DNA of 9,593 bases from CALAED01 sp937891035 (GTDB lineage Bacteria; Actinomycetota; Actinomycetes; Streptosporangiales; Streptosporangiaceae): contig DASQSZ010000344.1 in assembly GCA_035642125.1 (NCBI GenBank), positions 1-9,593 of the forward strand, in the 5' to 3' direction. The notes below the pieces were generated by a model that was not told where the DNA came from, searched no databases, and saw only the letters and a list, made by a program, of their open reading frames with translations. This document shows, one piece after another, positions 6,731 through 9,593 of the stretch; the stretch's first letter is position 1; each line of letters begins with the position of its first letter. A program made the translations under genes and the position numbers.

Positions 6731-6942
6731 ATCGCACCTCCAGACCTCGAACTGGCTCGACGTGCCCTTGGACCTGGCGCCAGTGGCGTCGCTTGGGCCA
6801 AGGACAAGCCGGCCGTCGATGTAATAGAGGTGCGTCGCCGCCACCAGATACATGGACGAGCGAGAAATCTCCTCACCGCCCGGTGTTCGCCGCCACTCGA
6901 GCTCGCCGGTTCCGGACCGAGTGTGTGCGTCCTCACGTCGGG
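6731..6942. other. 212-bp gap before the 469-aa gene, with a 10-bp palindrome
   Basis: This gap separates the membrane-protein stop from the chosen start of the 469-residue protein. It holds the perfect palindrome CTGGCGCCAG (6774-6783), 44 bp before the start codon, but no clear -35/-10 pair. Its part below 6853 is open in the downstream frame and could instead encode an N-terminal extension beginning MYLVAATHLYY. Confidence 0.4.
6737..6741 (-). promoter_or_regulatory. Ribosome binding site deciding the start of the 469-aa protein
   Basis: GGAGG on the minus strand is followed by TGCGAT and then ATG 6730. It is clearly better than the sites in front of the other in-frame ATG codons at 6853 and 7045. 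Confidence 0.65.
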
Positions 6943-7596
6943 TCAGGAGGTGGCGGTGAGATAGAGGACTGCTCCGAAGGCGACGACGATGGTCGCGGCG
7001 AAGGTGTGGAGGCGCGCGCGGCGCACCGCGGATCGGACCTTCCAAGCGTGGATGAGTTCCAGCACGTTGTTTTCGAGGCGGCGGGCGAGTTCGGCGTTGG
7101 CCCGCGCGTCGTCGATGGCCTGGTCAAGTACGCGCACTCGTGCCTCGTCGGGCTCACGAGCCCGGGCGGCGGCGAGGTTGGCGGCCGCCGTTTCGTACAT
7201 CACCGCGGCGTCTTGAAGCTGCCCCGGACTGGTGCCGAATGGCCCATAAAACGCGGTCGGCTCCAGCGCGAGCGCCGCCCGCAACGAGGCCATGTCAGGG
7301 TCGGCCAGTTGGGCGAATGTCGCGATGCGCGGGAGCAACGCCTCACTGGTTTGCCAGATCGCCCAGCTCACGCCGGCCAGCGCGATGGTGAGGCCGGCAT
7401 AGGCGAGGATCGCATCCCGGATGTTGTCGATCTCGCCGATGGCGGTGAGCGGTGCCCCGCCGAGCAGCAAGGCCCCGACCGCGCCGGCCGCGACGATCGT
7501 CCATCGCGCGGTTGACCGCAGGTCGGCGACGGCATCGCGAATATGGGACGACCGATCGCCATCCGGGAGCCCGGTCTGCACCGGAATGTCAGGCAT
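6943..7596 (-). CDS. Three-helix membrane protein of the CHAT cluster, 217 aa
   Basis: This is a predicted inner-membrane protein of unknown function. Two hydrophobic helices lie near the N-terminus (about 32-51, WTIVAAGAVGALLLGGAPL, and 62-81, AILAYAGLTIALAGVSWAIW). A soluble, Ala/Glu/Arg-rich, probably coiled-coil domain of about 115 residues follows, with a last hydrophobic helix at the extreme C-terminus (196-215). ATG 7596 overlaps the stop of the preceding 68-residue gene by 8 nt and has no clear ribosome site, so it is probably translated by coupling; in-frame ATGs at 7626 and 7653 lie deeper inside that gene and are less likely. Co-expression with a CHAT peptidase makes it a candidate membrane effector or peptidase target, which is inference. 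A SLATT-like two-helix effector is an alternative reading that I cannot confirm. Confidence 0.82.
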   Translation of the reverse strand: MPDIPVQTGLPDGDRSSHIRDAVADLRSTARWTIVAAGAVGALLLGGAPLTAIGEIDNIRDAILAYAGLTIALAGVSWAIWQTSEALLPRIATFAQLADPDMASLRAALALEPTAFYGPFGTSPGQLQDAAVMYETAAANLAAARAREPDEARVRVLDQAIDDARANAELARRLENNVLELIHAWKVRSAVRRARLHTFAATIVVAFGAVLYLTATS

Positions 7597-7795
7597 CGGC
7601 TTCAGGGGTCGAGGCGTCCGCGCCATCTGGATCGTCGCCGTCGCCGAGGGCATCTTCCTTGGCTTGGCGGAAGATGACCGGACCTCCGGCCGGTAGTTGC
7701 CGGATCGGATGCCAGTCTTGCCCGTCGAAGATCACGATTTCCCCCGACTCAGTCCACCGGATATCGCCTTTCCCGGGTGTTTGCTCCTCGCTCAC
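7589..7795 (-). CDS. Small acidic protein between CHAT and membrane-protein genes, 68 aa
   Basis: It starts with GTG at 7795, overlapping the CHAT stop as GTGA, and ends 8 nt inside the membrane-protein gene. Coupled translation on both sides makes it a real gene despite its size. The first 45 residues look like a small folded unit with alternating hydrophobic and aromatic residues (DIRWTESGEIVIFDGQDWHP), suggesting two or three beta strands. The last 20 are a disordered acidic tail (DALGDGDDPDGADASTPEADA). No enzyme motif is visible. A role as adaptor, inhibitor or substrate of the CHAT peptidase would fit its position, but nothing in the sequence proves it. Confidence 0.75.
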   Translation of the reverse strand: MSEEQTPGKGDIRWTESGEIVIFDGQDWHPIRQLPAGGPVIFRQAKEDALGDGDDPDGADASTPEADA

Positions 7796-9593
7796 CAGCC
7801 CAGTATGCCGTCAGCGACCGTGGCGGCGGGGTCGCCGTAAACGGTGTAGGCGAGCCAGGTCGGGTCAGCGGAGTCACGGATGGCGATTCTGGCCGTACGG
7901 ACGGCTTCTCCGAGGGGTTGGCGCTGGAGCAGGAAGGCGTCGTAAAACGCTTCGGAGAATGCGTAGGCGGCCGGGCTTGGCACCGCCCATAGCGTGCCGA
8001 CGAAGGCACCCGCGCCGGCACTCATGAACTGGCTAGCCCAACTCATCAACCGGGTGTATTCGTAGATCGCTCCGGCGCTCCGGCAGGCATTGACGAAGAC
8101 CAGCGGATGGCGCGAGGACAGAACCTGTGTGGCCACCGCGCTGCTGAGCATCATCGGTGCGAAGCCGCCGTCCGGCATGGCGATCGAAGAACCCGTCGCC
8201 GCGATGTCGAAACTGTTATGGCAGGCGAAGTGCAACAATCCCACCTGGCCCGAGTTGACGCAGGTCATCAGCTCGTCCATCGCACGCAGGAGTTCGCCAT
8301 TGCCGGTCTGCAAGACAGTACGCAGGTTCCAGTTGATGCCTTCCACCTCTCGGTACGCCTCGGTCGGGGAGCCGTCCGGGATCACGAAGACAGCCGGGTC
8401 CAAGGAGATCGTGGCCGCCCGCTGCTGCCCGTAGACCCGACGCACGACCGGAAACTGCTCGACGAGGAAGCCCGCGTCTTCAGCTCGGGTGATTGGATAG
8501 AGCAACTCCCACGGAATGATGTCTTGATCGGTTGCTATGCTGAATGCCGTAATATCTTCGCGCAACTCCCAGAATTGCTCCTTGATAATTTGCGGCACCA
8601 TCTGTTCCCACAAGTTCACGCCGGCCTCGCGCAGCCAGAGGCTTGCCGACGACTTTCGTGATCGGGTCGAGGCCTGGTCTTGGAGGGCGGCGATGGTGCG
8701 TTCGACAGCACCCGCCGGCTCTCCGGCCAGACTTTCGGTGATCGGATCGTAGATGGTTCGGTCGGACAGCATTTGGAACATGTATTGGCCGTCCGGTGAC
8801 CGCCGGATCTGTAGCGTTACCTCCCCCGGTGTGGCACGCAAGGCGCCAAGCGGGGCCGCGCGGTGAATGCGGCGTACAACTGGGGCGGAGACCTCAGCGG
8901 ACATCTCTACAGTGAGCTCACCGAGGAAAGTGCCGCCAGCCCACGCCAGCACCCGGATCCGCTGTAGACCTGCCTGAGCGACGCGCAGCCGGAACAGGAG
9001 CGGATCGGAGTCACCCGCCGCCGGCACGAGAAGTTCCTGTCCAAGCACGTCATAAGCGATCAGTCCAGCGCCAAGGTCCACGATGATCGTCACCTTCGCG
9101 CCCTGAGCGGGCACGTCGAATGGTCGCACCGCCACCCGTTGTGAATGGGCTTCAGCGGAATTGTCGGCCACAATCCGAACCAGCAAGTGCACCACATCGC
9201 CGACCGAGGCCCGCAAGGGACAATCCGCCGTCAGCCACCTCCCGGAGGGTCGTGTCGTGGATGTCTGCGGTGGCGGGGATTGCGGCAGTGGAACAACGCC
9301 CGATTGACGGGGGTCCGCGCCGCCCGGCGCGCCGCCCGGGCCGGGAACCGGGGGTGCGTAGTTCGGTGGTGTCGGTGGCCGGCGGCCTAGGCGTGCGACT
9401 CGGGGCTGGGGTGTTGTCGGAGATGTTCGCGCCGCGGAAGACCCTCCAGCGAGCGGCACGGCCCCGGTCGACTTGACGTCGAGCGCCATCTCGGTGGCCT
9501 TGTCGACGCCTTGCTTGACGTAGGTGACGCCGGTGGCCGGGTCGACGTCGACGATGTCGTCGAGGCGGACGGAGGTTTCGGTGTTGCCGGTCT
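7792..9593 (-). CDS. CHAT-domain (caspase-like) cysteine peptidase, N-terminus outside window
   Basis: The frame is open to the window edge: 34 codons precede the in-frame ATG at 9489 with the same G/C-ending codon bias, reading TGNTETSVRLDDIVDVDP onward. That ATG is therefore probably internal and the gene is 5'-truncated. Counting from the 9489 Met: a Pro-rich linker (about 22-82), a beta-sandwich-like domain (about 84-200), then a C-terminal CHAT peptidase domain (about 290-560). The CHAT domain shows IPWELLYP, the catalytic His in LLHFACHN (H424, codon 8220-8218) and the catalytic Cys in LVFVNACRSAG (C469, codon 8085-8083), so the enzyme looks active. CHAT proteins are clan CD peptidases, and several cleave a dedicated partner in bacterial defence or cell-death systems. 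It is coupled by a 4-nt overlap to the 68-residue gene. The partner and trigger are unknown. Confidence 0.92.
   Translation of the reverse strand, partial: TGNTETSVRLDDIVDVDPATGVTYVKQGVDKATEMALDVKSTGAVPLAGGSSAARTSPTTPQPRVARLGRRPPTPPNYAPPVPGPGGAPGGADPRQSGVVPLPQSPPPQTSTTRPSGRWLTADCPLRASVGDVVHLLVRIVADNSAEAHSQRVAVRPFDVPAQGAKVTIIVDLGAGLIAYDVLGQELLVPAAGDSDPLLFRLRVAQAGLQRIRVLAWAGGTFLGELTVEMSAEVSAPVVRRIHRAAPLGALRATPGEVTLQIRRSPDGQYMFQMLSDRTIYDPITESLAGEPAGAVERTIAALQDQASTRSRKSSASLWLREAGVNLWEQMVPQIIKEQFWELREDITAFSIATDQDIIPWELLYPITRAEDAGFLVEQFPVVRRVYGQQRAATISLDPAVFVIPDGSPTEAYREVEGINWNLRTVLQTGNGELLRAMDELMTCVNSGQVGLLHFACHNSFDIAATGSSIAMPDGGFAPMMLSSAVATQVLSSRHPLVFVNACRSAGAIYEYTRLMSWASQFMSAGAGAFVGTLWAVPSPAAYAFSEAFYDAFLLQRQPLGEAVRTARIAIRDSADPTWLAYTVYGDPAATVADGILGW

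Noticed and set aside
6854..7045. Start of the 469-aa protein at 7045 (574 aa)
   Set aside because: It would lie about 100 nt inside the membrane-protein gene, and the added residues are Arg/Pro/Ser-rich shadow sequence.
9541..9563. GTCGAC-rich repeat near the right edge
   Set aside because: It is explained by codons for alternating Val and Asp (VDVDDI) in the CHAT protein; it is not an independent repeat.

Overview
The window is GC-rich DNA with strong G/C preference at third codon positions and GTG/ATG starts. It carries class III cyclase-ATPase, Crp, ECF sigma, DUF2236 and CHAT genes. Together these point to a large-genome actinobacterium (Streptomyces / Streptosporangiales type); genus cannot be told from the sequence alone. 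Nearly all of the window is protein coding. No tRNA, rRNA, insertion sequence, CRISPR array or phage gene was seen.

Layout. Positions 1-4570 hold three minus-strand genes, in transcription order: a Crp-family regulator (4570-3848), a DUF2236 / MpaB-Lcp-type haem oxygenase-like protein (3653-2340), and a large cyclase-AAA ATPase signalling protein (2340-1, cut by the window edge). The last two overlap as TAATG and are probably translationally coupled. A good actinobacterial promoter (TAGGAT -10 box) precedes the oxygenase gene. A single plus-strand gene for an ECF-type sigma factor (4722-5306) diverges from the Crp gene across 151 bp containing a CRP-type palindrome. It converges, 14 bp apart, with the end of a second minus-strand cluster.

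This second cluster (9593-5321, minus) reads: a CHAT-domain cysteine peptidase with its 5' end outside the window, a 68-residue acidic protein, a three-helix membrane protein, and an uncharacterised 469-residue helical protein. The first three are joined by stop/start overlaps of 4 and 8 nt; the fourth follows after 212 bp.

How they may work together (inference). Crp regulator, operator and cyclase form a possible local cyclic-nucleotide circuit. The regulator keeps the Glu, Arg and Ser of the cAMP phosphate-binding cassette, and the cyclase domain keeps five of the six canonical class III catalytic residues. The CHAT cluster resembles actinobacterial conflict or cell-death operons in which a caspase-like peptidase is encoded with a small partner and a membrane protein that could be its target. 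Its sensor or upstream partner would lie beyond position 9593.
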